DNA of 64,000 nucleotides from Bedellia somnulentella (GCA_963576735.1 OY755178.1:10540001-10604000); one strand, 5' to 3'. Positions 35,293 to 46,684 are shown, counted from the first letter of the stretch. The notes: a model not told the origin generated them from the sequence alone. Numbers and translations are program-made.

Positions 35293-35867
35293 TGTTTTAA
35301 TTAATAAAATAATGCAGCCATATATTTTTTTTATTGCTATATTTTTTGTGCATGTATTTCGTCTTTATTTTTAATTGCTCATTATAAATAGATCATCTTA
35401 TCCGCTTACCCAAAAGCCTTTTAATTATACGCAGTTCACTGTTGAATCCTTACGTAGTTCATGAATATTTCAGATACAATAAATTTATTCGCTTTATTTT
35501 GGGTCTCCCGCCAAACTATAATCGAAATGTCAGTGGGGTGACAGCTGTATGACGAAGGTACTATAGTGTCCTTAAGCCCATTGCAGAGCTCTCTCGAATG
35601 AATTTTCATTCCCCTTTATAATGATAACACAATAACAGAGGATAACTATTCGATAGGATGGTAAAAACAGATCTTATTTTTTATGATTTTACAATATTGA
35701 CGATACATATAATATAAATTAGTTTCCTCAAGTGAATTACATTGGGCTCAAACGTTTTAATTAATAGAATCGTTAAAACAAAACTTTCTGAGTAGTACTA
35801 GTTTAGAACATAACTTCAGTATTAATTTTATTTAAACTTTTTATTATTTTTTAATTGTTTTATTTAC
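35293..35867. other. AT-rich stretch without genes
   Basis: Nothing recognised. Confidence 0.4.
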
Positions 35868-36118
35868 ATCATACATACATACATATACTCACGGCTATAT
35901 TTCCCTTGAAGGGGTAACCAGAGCTAAGGAATTATAAATTCCTCAGCCACTTTTGGAGGTTGAGTGGGGAAAAGATGGTAAAAATAAAGGTTTTTGGTGA
36001 TGGGTCTCCAACCGCATCGCCCAAAAATCCAATAAAAAGCCCCAATACCCTTAGTCGCCTCTTACGACACCCGTGGATTGAAAGGGGTAGCGACATTCTA
36101 AGCCGGCACTACACGGCT
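35868..36118 (-). mobile_element. SINE-B, full length
   Basis: Well preserved (CATACATATACTCACGGCTA to GCCGGCACTACACGGC). The 109-codon frame at 35960-36289 runs through it and is not a gene. Confidence 0.88.
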
Positions 36119-36376
36119 ATTTATCGTAATAATACCGAAGTTTTACTTTACGTAGTACGGTTAATCCCAAAGAAATATTGTAAGTTAAAAATAGTCGGAT
36201 CTCCACTCCAACCATATCACTCGAAACTCACTAGAGAAGCTCAAAACTCTAAGATACTTGCAAGAAGAAATGAGTTAGTACAATTCTAATCTAACCCTAC
36301 ACAGCATTATTATTTCTTTGTGATTTACAGTAAATATTTTTTTCTACTCTAGTCTTTCTCTTATATAAGTTGTAAC

Positions 36377-36422
36377 GTTATTTCTAACTCCTGGGATGCT
36401 GTACCCAGAAGCCAGAAATAAC
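36377..36422. other. Nested hairpin
   Basis: GTTATTTCT at 36377-36385 pairs with AGAAATAAC at 36414-36422, with CTGGG/CCCAG nested inside. It is followed by a poly(A)-rich tract (36428-36447). Nature unknown; possibly part of an unrecognised element. Confidence 0.4.
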
Positions 36423-36639
36423 TAAAGGAAAAAAAAAAAAAAAAAAAGAAGGAAACGGAAGGTTAGATAATAAATGAAAGATATATATATCACAACAATA
36501 TTTAATAATAAAAAAAATACACTAAAACACTCCTAATAAAATAATCCCCTAACTTAACAAAATTATAATATAAAAGCACTCAGCTTTAAAAAACCAGCTC
36601 CTGCTGCGATGGGTGGCTCAACAGTGAGGGTTGTGATTC

Positions 36640-36840
36640 CAACTTGGTTGCGACTCCGGATAGGCCGTCGGTGAATGCAGCTCGAAGACAAAGGGGCTGC
36701 GACTCCAGGGAGCTCGATGACAAGGGGGCTGCGACTCCAGGAAGCCCGTCGATAAAGGCAGCTGAAGAAGGGGCTGCGGCTCCGTGAAGCTTACTTCGAA
36801 AAAAAAGGGGGCAGCTCGAGAATAAGGGGCTGCTTTTCCA
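36640..36840. repeat. Imperfect GC-rich minisatellite
   Basis: Several degenerate units around GGGGCTGCGACTCCAGG and AGCTCGATGACAAG, about 30-45 bp each. It keeps a 96-codon minus-strand frame (36586-36876) of Ser/Ala/Leu-rich sequence, probably not coding. Confidence 0.55.
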
Positions 36841-36876
36841 AACGGGTATGAATAAAATCAGTTCAGAATATCTCAC

Positions 36877-37128
36877 GTTCTTTCAATTTCTTCCAAAAAT
36901 AATGATCAATATCGACTTCGGTAATGGGTCTTTAGTGTCCAATTCCAATATTTGTTTCAGAATCATTCCACCCATCGCCCCAGGAGCTGAATATATACCA
37001 CAAACTATATAGAGATTACTACGTAATCAGACTACCCACTGCCGTAGCTATCGACAAGACTTTAGTTTTTGACGTGTACACCTTTGCTTTTGGCATGTTT
37101 TGTTTTTATTTTAACGAAAGAATGACTA
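36877..37128. other. Short stretch between minisatellite and Tc1-like element
   Basis: Minus strand has a short frame ending VDIDHYFWKKLKEREIF before a stop, too short to judge. No element ends seen. Confidence 0.25.
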
Positions 37129-37307
37129 CAGATCCACAATCTTTTCTTGGCCGGTAAGGGCTGTCGCTGTCATCGATATTAGTATTGCCAGTAAATAAAA
37201 AATAACCATTATAAGGAAAATAACTTTACATAATACAGGCTAATTTATTTATGTATTGAAATGTCTTAATAAAACAATGTATATAAGATTCATTTAATTA
37301 ATAACTA

Positions 37308-37560
37308 GTTGCTGCGTAGTGTCGGCTTAAAATAGCACTACCCCATTTCTGCCGGTGGGTGTACGTAAGAGGCGACTAACGGTATTGGGGCTTTTAAGAG
37401 ATTTTTGGGCGAAGCGGTTGGAGACCCATTACCAATAACCTTTATTTTACCATCTTTACCCCACTCAACTTTCCGAGAGTGGCTGAGGAGTTTCTAGTTC
37501 CTTAGCTCGGGCTACCCCTTCTAGGGATTTACAGCCTTGAGTATATGTATGTATGTATGT
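37308..37560 (+). mobile_element. SINE-B nested in Tc1-like copy 2
   Basis: Same insertion site as in copy 1 with AATAACTA at 37300-37307 and 37561-37568. It kept a longer TATG tail than its counterpart. Confidence 0.88.
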
Positions 37561-38008
37561 AATAACTATTATTGTAAGTAAACAAGTTCGTTTTAATGTA
37601 AGCTAATTATATTTATTTATTTTTGCCCTTGTCTGGTATGTCTACTCGAATGACTGTGTATCCTAAACTTGATGATCTTACCTCCCAAATGTTGTCTGGA
37701 AGCTTTTAGCGATAACACTGCCAATTGTACTTTTCTGCAAGCTGTTTCATTATTTTATACTCAAGGATTTGTTATTTGTGACACTCAGAGTTAATAAGTG
37801 GGTAACTACTTAAAATATTTTTTTTAATCCTGTAAATCAGAGGCTTACGCTTACCTTGTTGTGTACTGTCTTTTACATTTCATATTTACACACCTAAAAA
37901 GGTGGCACAGAAAAAAATATTCTAAACATCAGATATCGTTTGGGTCATTCATTTTGCTGGGTCAGTGAATTTATGGGCACTTGTTTTTTTATGTTAACAG
38001 CCTTCTAA

Positions 38009-38374
38009 CATATAACATAACATAACATAAACGTTCTCGCCGAATACCCCCGAAGGGGTTTGGCAGAGGTACTAATACTTCTGAACATCACGTGACTTTG
38101 TCACCTGGTGTTCAGAGTACCCACGTTTTGCATGGACAGTGTACTCGAGTGATAGGGGGCAGGCCTATCGCCTTTTTGTACGAATACACTGTCACACCAC
38201 TAAGTACAACTCAGCCATGTGGGTTTCCTCACAATGTTTTCCCTCACCGTTAAAAAGCGTGATAAATCAACCACACATATGTCTTTAGAAAAGACAAATT
38301 GATGTAGGCCCGCTCCGGGATTTGAACACTAGTCGCATGCACGGTCCATTAGGTACAACACAGGTTATCACGTC
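38009..38374 (-). mobile_element. SINE-A nested in Tc1-like copy 2
   Basis: Same site and orientation as 14190-14557. Confidence 0.85.
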
Positions 38375-38946
38375 GTATTTGCCTTGTATTTTTATATATA
38401 TGTCAGACAGTTATGACTTAGGAAATGACACATTGGTACATCCCCGCATTAGGATTAGAACCCACGCATCAGTGTATACGAAGTGAAATCTTATTCGGGA
38501 TTATTTCCCCACTTCCCGTAACCCGCACCGTTATAGTCATGCGCGCACAATTTTTCGGACGGTGTTAGCCTACTTAGATAAAATTTAACAAAAGAAATAA
38601 TAATTTTTATATTGAATATTGGAAATAAAGCGTTTGTTAATAAGCAAAGATACATCATAAAAATAATTGGCTTTGAAAAAAAGTTTCCACTACAAAAAAT
38701 ATTAATGAAAGTGATAATTTATTACATACGTAGGTCACCCTATAATTTTTATTTAGTTAAGAACTAACTGACAATGACAGGCCGAAATTTCAAAATGGCG
38801 ACAGTAGTACCAGAGTCGCCGCCGGCCAAGTTATGATTGTGGATCTGTAAATGGCTCTCCAATGCGTTATAGTGGTAAGTTATGCCAGCTGCGAACTAGA
38901 GGGACCACATAGGCCCTTGGAGGAAAACAAAAGTGCTTATTTCTTA

Positions 38947-39189
38947 CATAAATTCATATACTCACGGCCATAAATACCAAAAAGCGGTTGCTAGAGCTTC
39001 AGAAAAAGAAATTCCTCAGCCACTTTTGGAAATTAAGTGGGAAAACGATTGTAAAAAGAAAGTTTGTGACGGGTCTCCAATAACTTCACCCGAAAACCAC
39101 TTAAATAGTCGTAATACCGTTAGCCGCCTCTTAAAAGCACCCACGGGAGGAAATGGGGTAGTGCTATTCTAAGCTGACACTACACAGCC
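38947..39189 (-). mobile_element. SINE-B copy
   Basis: From CATATACTCACGGCCATAAA to GCTGACACTACACAGCC, moderately diverged. Confidence 0.8.
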
Positions 39190-39222
39190 GGATTTATAGC
39201 CGTGAGTATATGTATGTATGTA
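39190..39222 (+). mobile_element. SINE-B/LINE 3'-end fragment abutting a reverse copy
   Basis: GGATTTATAGCCGTGAGTAT and a TATG tail, directly joined to the 5' end of the minus-strand SINE-B, so both outer ends of the block are 3' tails. Confidence 0.7.
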
Positions 39223-39458
39223 TGTTATTTATTCCACTACAAGCTTTTTGCCCACGACTTCGTCCGCTTGGACTTTATTTTTTGCATCCGATTTCCATCC
39301 AAAATAGTTTTCAGTTCAGTAGTTGAGGTGTTAAGATGGAATGTAGTCGCAACATACATTACATTAAATTATACGTACTTGCTTTGCAGTCAGAAAATAT
39401 ATACATATAAAGAAACAAAATGTGCACTCATTATAAAATAAATAGAACATAATGATAA

Positions 39459-40638
39459 CACTGGTCAACAAAAATTTGTAACAAGAAAGGTGCTTACTAA
39501 TATTGAATTACCTACCTACCCTCATATAAAAACTATATTTACTTTGATTCCATCAGGTCTTGTTTTCGTGTTACAGCCACTATATTATACATACTTTATA
39601 CCACTATGTACCACTGGGCGAGGCTTGTAATATAAAAGTATCTTGTGAAACTATTAAATCTATCTATTATTTTATCTTGGAAAAGATTCAACATAACGAA
39701 CACAACTGGAAAGTTTGTGGAGATTTGAAGGTAATTACCCTAATATTAGGATTACAACTAGAATACACAAAATACTGTTGGTGTGTTTGTGAGCGGGACA
39801 ACAGAGACCGAAAAAATCATTATGTTAAGAAAGACTGGCCTAAACGGAAATTCCTTACCCCAGGACAAACAAATATAAAAAAATCCCCCTTTAGTGCAGC
39901 CGAATAATATATTTACACATAAAACTCTCATGATTTTTTTTGTTAAAGCTATGATTAAGGCTTGTGATGGTTTTTATACTTAAAAGAAAAAATCTCTAAA
40001 CTGAGCGAAACAAAGATTAAATAAGGTGTATTTATTGGTCTTCAAATCAGGCAATAAATGAAAGATGACATATTTTTAAAAATAACTAAGCGATCTGCTT
40101 GGGAATCTTTTATGAAAGTGACTCAAAATTTTCTCAGAAGCCACCGATCGAATGACTATGAAAGTATTGTTGAGGAACTTTTGTCTACGTATAAGGTTTT
40201 AGGGTGTAATATGCCATTAAAAATACATATTCTACATTTATATTTAGACTTCTTTCTTGAAAATCTGGGCGCCGTTAGTGATGAACACGGTGAAAGATTC
40301 CACCAAGATATTTCTACTATAGAAAAAAATATATCAAGGCAAGTGCAAGCACGTATGCTGGCGGATTATTGTTGGATATTACAACGAGACGTCCCTGAAG
40401 CAAAATATAGAAGAAAATCTTACGGTTATCACGATTTTATTATTGCAATATAGAGGAATATCTTCACTTGGTCAATAAATATTGAAATTATCTAAAATGT
40501 TTAAAAATCGAATTACAAAAAAAATATTCGTATTTGGAACATTTTGATTTTATTTCTATTATCCTTATCCTTGTTCGAAACATAACTAGACAAAAGTTTT
40601 CATGTTACAAACAAAAACTGTTTTTTTGTTGACCAGTG
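39459..40638 (+). mobile_element. DNA transposon relic of uncertain family
   Basis: 1180 bp with terminal inverted repeats CACTGGTCAACAAAAA and TTTTTGTTGACCAGTG, and TAA on both sides (39456-39458, 40639-40641). It contains a broken protein-coding region on the plus strand. Confidence 0.72.
39560..40453 (+). pseudogene. Transposon-type protein found widely in arthropods, broken
   Basis: Two frames (39560-39907 and 40058-40453) are parts of one protein separated by stops and a shift. Features: NWKVCGDLKVITLILGLQ, then a cysteine-rich YTKYCWCVCERDNRDR that may bind zinc, HYVKKDWPKRKFLTPGQ, and in the second part GCNMPLKIHILHLYLDFF and SDEHGERFHQDI, ending near LADYCWILQRD. From memory, proteins with these phrases occur as uncharacterised, multi-copy genes in insects and other invertebrates, which fits a mobile element, and the terminal repeats support that. 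The N-terminal part of the protein is missing. The superfamily was not identified. Confidence 0.7.
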
Positions 40639-40641
40639 TAA

Positions 40642-41876
40642 TTATAAGTAGGGTCGAAGAGTGTACCGGACTATTTTTAGTGCCATAGGTTCTTACACAT
40701 CCAACATTTTTATGCATACGACAAAGATTACCTTCCTTGAGTTAGTTTTGGTTTATATTTAAACATCTAGGATTTATGACTCACTCAACACTATAGTTTA
40801 TATCTTACCCTGTTCTAAAATGAAACAAGGATAAAAACAAATAATACTGTCAGTATCAATCTACCCCATCTACCCTAAGGTCAAGAACAAACTAGAGGAG
40901 TCATAAGGCCGTGATATATACCAACATCTGCGAACAAGCATGACAAATTTAAAATTTTGAAATAACAAATGTTCCTTAAAGGAGGTATCAAAGAAAGTAG
41001 TCTAAATTACAAGCAGGGATTTTTAATGATTTAGGATTATATATTAGAAAACAAATTAGGAAAAACGATAAATTAAGAACATTATCTATCCACTTACAAT
41101 ATTAAACAATACATTCATATTAAAATTTAACAAAAATTTAGAAAATTAAATTAAATAAATTGTAAGTCTACAACCTAACACTAGCAGCCTTCTTTCAGAA
41201 AACTAATGGTTGAGAGGAAATTTAGAAGAATAAAAATTAATATCTGACAATAAACAATATTGTCAAAACGATTATTTTCGAGAAAAATCTGGAAGTGATT
41301 GGACATAGGCTCAAAGATAAATGTATTGAGAATACTCTACTAATATCTATATTGCGAATAGAAATAACGGCAGTGTAGTGAAAATGGTGTGTGTGTTCAA
41401 AATGTGTCGTGCAATATAAATGTATATTACATAGTGTGAAATAATAATAAAAATATGTGTGTAAAACGTGGTTTACATTAAATTCCCTAAATCCTTTTCA
41501 GAATAAGTGTCTGATAAAAAAGGTAAGTCAAACATCATGAACTGTTCCACATCTCACATACATAACACAAAATGTACATTACAAAGTATAAAATTTAAGA
41601 ATAACGTTATAATTTATTCTGCTTTTTCAATTAAAAAACAAATTATTATGTCTGCAAGTTATAAATAAGACAAAACACATAAAAACCATTTTCTTGTCTA
41701 AGAAATTACTTGGTTCAGTGCCTGAAACGAGATTTCTTATAAAACTGTTTATTAAAAAAGGTCCAAGTCTTCAAAAAGCTTTATTAATTTTAGGAGCGAA
41801 TCTTCTGAACGTAAATGGCTTTTTTAATCGACTCACTTACGCTCTTGAACTTGTTAAATGTCTGCCAAAAATTGTT
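40642..41876. other. Unique AT-rich stretch
   Basis: No gene recognised; a 68-codon frame (41694-41900) runs into SINE-A and is not supported. Confidence 0.4.
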
Positions 41877-41889
41877 TTATGTTTTAATA

Positions 41890-42275
41890 ACATAACATAA
41901 CATAACATAAACGTTCACGCCGAATATCCCCGAAGGGGTTGGCAGAGGTACTAATACTTCTGAACATCACGTGACTTTGTCACCTGGTGTTCAGAGTACC
42001 CACGTTTTGCATGGACAGTGTACTCACGTGATAGGGGGCAGGCCTATCGCCGTTTTGTACGAATACACTGTCACATGACTAAGTACAACTCAGCCATGTG
42101 GGTTTCCTCACGATGTTTTCCCTCACCGTTAACAACCATGATAAATTAACCACACATTATGTCTTTAGAAAAGACAAATTGGTGTAGGCCCGACCCAGGA
42201 TTTGAACACTAGTCGCTTGCACGATAACCGAGTGTTCTACCCACTGGGCTATCACGGTTGCTTATGTTATGTTTA
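41890..42275 (-). mobile_element. SINE-A, full length with 13-bp target duplication
   Basis: Flanked by TTATGTTTTAATA at 41877-41889 and 42276-42288. Between the tRNA head (ends 42261) and the right repeat are 14 extra bases of TTATG type, so tail-like sequence occurs at both ends. Confidence 0.9.
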
Positions 42276-42469
42276 TTATGTTTTAATATCTCCTTAAATT
42301 GAAACTACAACCATTTAAAGAACAACTTGAAAATTATACCCATATATTTATAATTGATTACATTTGAAAACTAATTTAACTCACCACACTTAACCTGCAG
42401 TAAATTATGATTTTTAATATCTAAAAAATGAATGTAAAAAATACCAAAGTTAAATTAATATTAATAAAT

Positions 42470-42838
42470 AGGATAAATAATGGAAAGAATAATTTCGACA
42501 CAGGTGGCAATCAAACCTGCGACCTAGGGTATACGCCCCCGTCGCCCTGCTAATTGAGCTACCGTGTCAATGAATCCGTGTTCAAAAGTTCCGAATTTGT
42601 TAAAACATTCGGAGGTAGGGAACGCAAAACACTACTGGAAAAGTGTAAAAGAAACAAAGGATGGAAGAATTTCGCACTGGCAGCCACTGACATGGTAGCT
42701 CAATTGGCAGAGCGACGACGGGGGCATATACCCGAGGTCGCGGGTTCGATTCCCGCCTGTGTCGAAATTTTTCTTTCCTTTATATATCCTATTTATTAGT
42801 AATAGTCCCCACTAAAGGTTTTCATGAACAAAAAGTTT
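42470..42838 (+). mobile_element. Family C, snap-back copy
   Basis: The left part (about 42475-42572) is a minus-strand tail and tRNA-like core. After ~30 bp comes a plus-strand copy with its 5' region, tRNA-like core (42689-42764) and tail to CATGAACAAAAAG. Same left and right ends as the elements at 5297 and 63404. Confidence 0.8.
42689..42764 (+). tRNA. tRNA-like sequence (pseudo)
   Basis: Like the 72-nt core elsewhere but with extra bases in the anticodon arm (GACGACGGGGGCATA), which spoils the fold. Not a working tRNA. Confidence 0.3.
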
Positions 42839-42842
42839 AGCT

Positions 42843-43124
42843 GTGCAGTGTCTGTGTAGTCTTTGTAGTGTAGGCTTAGAATGGCATTTTCCCATTTCTT
42901 CCCATGGGTGTTTGTAAGAGGTGTCTGAGTTTAATAGAGTTTTTTAGTGATTTTTGGGCGATGTGATTGGAGACCTGTCACCAAAACTTTTAATTATTTT
43001 TAACTACTAATTTACAATCTTTTACACACTCTATTTCCAAAAGTGGCTGATTTTTTTTATTCTGTAGCTGTGGCGATTGATTAATTAAAGGAATACCTTT
43101 TAGGGATTTATAGCCGTGAGAAAC
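42843..43124 (+). mobile_element. SINE-B copy, diverged
   Basis: Starts right after the family C element. Head is partly duplicated (GTGTAGTCTTTGTAGTG). Ends GGGATTTATAGCCGTGAG without a TATG tail. Confidence 0.75.
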
Positions 43125-43680
43125 CTAATATTTTAGAATCTCCCGTAACATGTGGAATAGAAATGTCCCTTTATTAATCTTATCTGAAAGGGAAGGGTGA
43201 GGTATATTAGAAACAAGATGGCCGAGTTTATTACTAATACGCTCTTTGTGGGGCTTGAAGTATCTGGTGAATAGGCTCACATACAACGAAATCAGCTGAG
43301 CGCAAACAGCAAAACTAATAGAATATCCACCAGAGTAGTTATTGCTATGTCTTAAGAATAGATGAAAAAAATACTCATTGCTGTATGAAATTAGATAGTC
43401 AATCGAAAAAATATCACGACCAATCAGTATATGGTCAGTTTTTTGTAAAACGAGTGTTTCAGGTCTAATTCTTGACACGGATTCCCGATCGGAGGCTTTC
43501 TGAAAATTATCATAAGACTATCAAAAGACATTTATTGTGCTTTGGTTGTTTAAATTATGATAGGATTAGACTTTGAATCTTAGTTCGTTGCACTTTCACT
43601 ACATAGGGTGTAGGTCTCAAAAATATAGACATTCGTAGTATGAAGAAAAAAAGGTTAGGAAAAAAAATATGAATGTAAAT
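43125..43680. other. AT-rich stretch with an unsupported ORF
   Basis: A 117-codon minus-strand frame (43125-43478) has no recognisable domain and is probably chance. Confidence 0.3.
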
Positions 43681-43776
43681 GAAGCTAGAGAGGTTTGCCA
43701 GGATCGTACAAAGTTGCGATCGATAAATCTCTGCCTGCCTCAATGAAAACTGATGGTGGAGTATATGTATGTATGT
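43681..43776 (+). mobile_element. LINE, very short 5'-truncated copy
   Basis: GAAGCTAGAGAGGTTTGCCA, GGATCGTACAAAGTTGCGAT and a GAGTATATGTATGTATG tail: only the last ~95 bp of the LINE. Confidence 0.75.
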
Positions 43777-43855
43777 AAGTACCAAGTTATAAAAGGTTGC
43801 ACTAAGTATATAGGTATATTACTTTTATAAGCTTTGTAACTCGTATTCTCTTTAA

Positions 43856-44078
43856 ATACTGTGTAGTGTCGGCTTAGAATAGCACTACCCCATTTCTTCC
43901 CAAGGAAATTGGGTCTTTCTAAGGGATTTATAAGCAATGCGGCTGGAGACCCATCACCAACATCCTTATTTTTACAATCTTTTCCCCATTCAACTTCCAA
44001 AAGTGGCTGAGGATTTTTTTAATCAGCTCTGGCTACCCCTGCTAGAGGTTTTTAGCCGTGAGTATATGTATATATGTA
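43856..44078 (+). mobile_element. SINE-B copy
   Basis: CTGTGTAGTGTCGGCTTAG to AGCCGTGAGTATATGTATA; a deletion removed part of the GTGGGTGTACG segment. Confidence 0.82.
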
Positions 44079-44602
44079 TTCTCTTTTACAGCTACAGTAG
44101 GGCACAATCTACAATAATCAAACTATTATAATACACTCAATACAATAGATACGACGCGACTGATGTACCTATATGATATACCTATATATGGTGATGTGAG
44201 TGAATGTGATTGGAATTTCGTGGAATCCTCTGCGGGCACCAATCAAATTTTAGATATTGAGCAGCATTGGAAATCATGTGGCTGCTTTTGTATTAGAGCA
44301 ATGATGACCAATTTGAAATGCTTTGATTTATCATTTATTGGTTATTTCGTTTCACAAAATTAGCAGATCAAAGTCGGTTTCACTAGAATTTATCTGACAC
44401 AACCTTTGAAAGAGTCAGATTGATAAATTGTTGGCATTTTCTATATAAAAATTGATAGAACTATGTATATAAGTATGTTTCGAACGCACGCTACACTGGT
44501 ATAGGGGAATAGTTGTAAGATTTTTAATTAAAAGTAAATATCGTTCTAAAAATACATATATTTTGCAGCTGTAGTCTTTTAAGAGCTTTATAATTATTTT
44601 TA
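44079..44602. other. AT-rich stretch without genes
   Basis: A 66-codon frame (44163-44363) shows no recognisable feature. Confidence 0.35.
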
Positions 44603-44818
44603 GTTACATGTACCCCCTTTCTACCCACGACGGGTGTCGAAAGAGGCTACTAAGGGTATGGGGTTTTTATAGTGGTTTTTTGGCGATGCGATTGGATACC
44701 CTCCCATTACCAACGATATTATTTGTGCAATATTTCTACCATATTTTCCCCTCTCAACTTCCAAATGTGGCTGAGGAGTTTCTAACTCAAGGGATTTGTG
44801 GCCGTTAGTATATGCATG
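44603..44818 (+). mobile_element. SINE-B copy, 5' end diverged
   Basis: ACCCCCTTTCTACCCACG to GGGATTTGTGGCCGTTAGTA. Near-repeats of flanking sequence on both sides (AAATATCGTTCTAAAAATAC at 44537-44556 and 44846-44865) suggest a local duplication around the insertion. Confidence 0.7.
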
Positions 44819-45589
44819 TGAATTGTAAGATTGATACTTAAAAGAAAATATCGTTCTAAAAATACATAAATTTTTACAGCTATTACACTGTAGTCTTTTA
44901 AAAGCTTTGTAATTATTTTTAGTTACATTTACCTAGTGTTTTAATATGAAACTGTGTTACACATTAATAAAACAATATCATATTATGTATACAAATAATC
45001 TCCTAGCATCACAAAGATACGAGTAACACCCCTTTTGGTTATGTTGCAGAATAAAATCCAGTATTGGTGACACATATTTAAAAAAACAGTTCAGTGGATT
45101 TACCTCTTTGTAACATTGAAGATTGAATAACACCATAGCAGGGTTAATTACTACAGAAATGTACCAGTGTGTTCTCGTATTCAGACCACGAACAAAGAAG
45201 GCGAGGCTATTGTCCGCCCATCCTAACATTGTATGGACAAACCCCAGTATTATTAAGATCTACCTGGCCTTAATAAAGCTAGTGTACTGTTATTTACATT
45301 GAATTAATATTGTCATGCGTCCTAGTTGCTCTATAGCATGTGACGTCATAAGATAAAATGACTTTTTTTTATTATTTACCAGTTAGAAATTTAGACCGAA
45401 ACGTATTTTTTACAGAAGAAAAAAAGATTTTGTTTCGTTACATCACTTTAAAAAATATTTTAATTCGTAATGTGTAGTACAGGCGTAAATTTGTAGACAC
45501 AATAATTAATGTACTTATTTGTGTACTTATGTACGTATGTAATTTTTTGTACACACAAACACACAGTCCAAATACCCGATATTTTTAAA
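44819..45589. other. AT-rich stretch without genes
   Basis: The repeated flank noted above occupies the first ~120 bp. Nothing else recognised. Confidence 0.4.
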
Positions 45590-45637
45590 ACTTAATTCCC
45601 TTTATCCCATTTTTTGGGATTTACTTCCGTGAGTATA
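45590..45637 (+). mobile_element. SINE-B 3' fragment interrupted by a transposon
   Basis: TTTTTTGGGATTTACTTCCG then TGAGTATA, where the inverted-repeat transposon is inserted. Confidence 0.6.
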
Positions 45638-46682
45638 CAGGGTGGCGCATTCAAATCGGTCAGTATGGGAAAGTCTGAAACTATAAGACATACGAAGATT
45701 TGTTCTTAGGAACCATGTCACCGATTTTAATAAAAAGAAAAACTGCATTCATACATTTAAAAAAAAACTGTACCCAGCTCGGGAATCGAACCCGGTTGTT
45801 TTGAAAAAATAAACTTACACTTTTTCTATTTGGATATCGATTGTGTAGGTCTTAAGCTGTAAATGTCTGCAAAAAACATGATGTCTAAAATGAATAAAAT
45901 GCATTGTTTTGACATACTTTTATTTCTCAAAGTAGGTGTTCGAAGTGAACACCATTTTTTTCAATACAATTTTCAACACGTTTAGGTAACGATCTTACTA
46001 TTGCATTTTGTATCTTCATGTGGTGAATTTGTGTTAAAATTGACTCAATAGCTGCTTTTAGGTCTTCAACGGTGTCATAGCTTGTTTTGTAAACTTCATC
46101 CTTAACGTAACCCCATAAAAAATAGTCTAGAGTCGTTAAATCGGGCGACTGTGTATCTACAATATCTACATACTTACTTTAAGTGGGCTTTTCAATTGAT
46201 TGTTAGTGTTTAATTACTTTAGATAACAAAACTTCCTTAAATGTTTAATTTAATGCAAACCACATGATACGGTGCATGTATGTAGTAACTTATTATTAAT
46301 AAGTTGAGAGGTACAAACAGTCATAGAGACAATTTTACATGCCTGAACTTGTTGAATGTTGTAACGGTGGTCACTTCTAACACCTACTTTGAGAAATTAA
46401 AGTATGTCAAAACAATGCATTTTATTCATTTTAGACATCATGTTTTATGCAGACATTTACAGCTTTAGACCTACACAATCGATATCAAAATAGAAAAAGT
46501 GTAAGTTTATTTTTTCAAAACAACCGGGTTCGATTCCCAAGCTGGGTACAGTTTTTTTTTCAAATGTATGAATGCAGTTTTTATTTTTATCAAAATCGGT
46601 GACATGGTTCCTAAGAACAAATCTTCGTATGTCTTATAGTTTCAGACTTTCCCATACTGACCGATTTGAATGAGCCACCCTG
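45638..46682 (-). mobile_element. Transposon with ~320-bp terminal inverted repeats
   Basis: 1045 bp, ends CAGGGTGGC.../...GCCACCCTG, TA on both sides (45636-45637, 46683-46684). The two inverted repeats differ at about a dozen positions over ~320 bp. The middle holds a transposase C-terminus. Within each repeat is a GGGAATCGAACCCGG motif resembling a tRNA T arm. TA target and the transposase type place it in the IS630/Tc1/mariner group. Confidence 0.88.
45927..46148 (-). pseudogene. IS630/Tc1-mariner-type transposase, C-terminus
   Basis: On the minus strand, an open stretch of 73 codons starts SPDLTTLDYFLWGYVKDEVY and ends VHFEHLL at a stop. SPDL-x-x-LDYFLWGY is the last catalytic block of a transposase type common in insects, with the final Asp in LDYF. 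The N-terminal DNA-binding domain and first two catalytic Asp residues are absent. Upstream on the coding strand the frame is cut where the remnant meets unrelated sequence near 46150. Confidence 0.82.
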
Positions 46683-46684
46683 TA

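Larger units (their letters stand above)
37129..38847 (+). mobile_element. Tc1-like non-autonomous element, copy 2
   Basis: 1719 bp, same ends as the copy at 13303 and TA on both sides (37127-37128, 38848-38849). Collinear with copy 1 including both nested SINEs; small indels distinguish them. Confidence 0.86.

Noticed and set aside
43125..43478. 117-codon minus-strand frame
   Set aside because: No domain, AT-driven composition, no supporting context.
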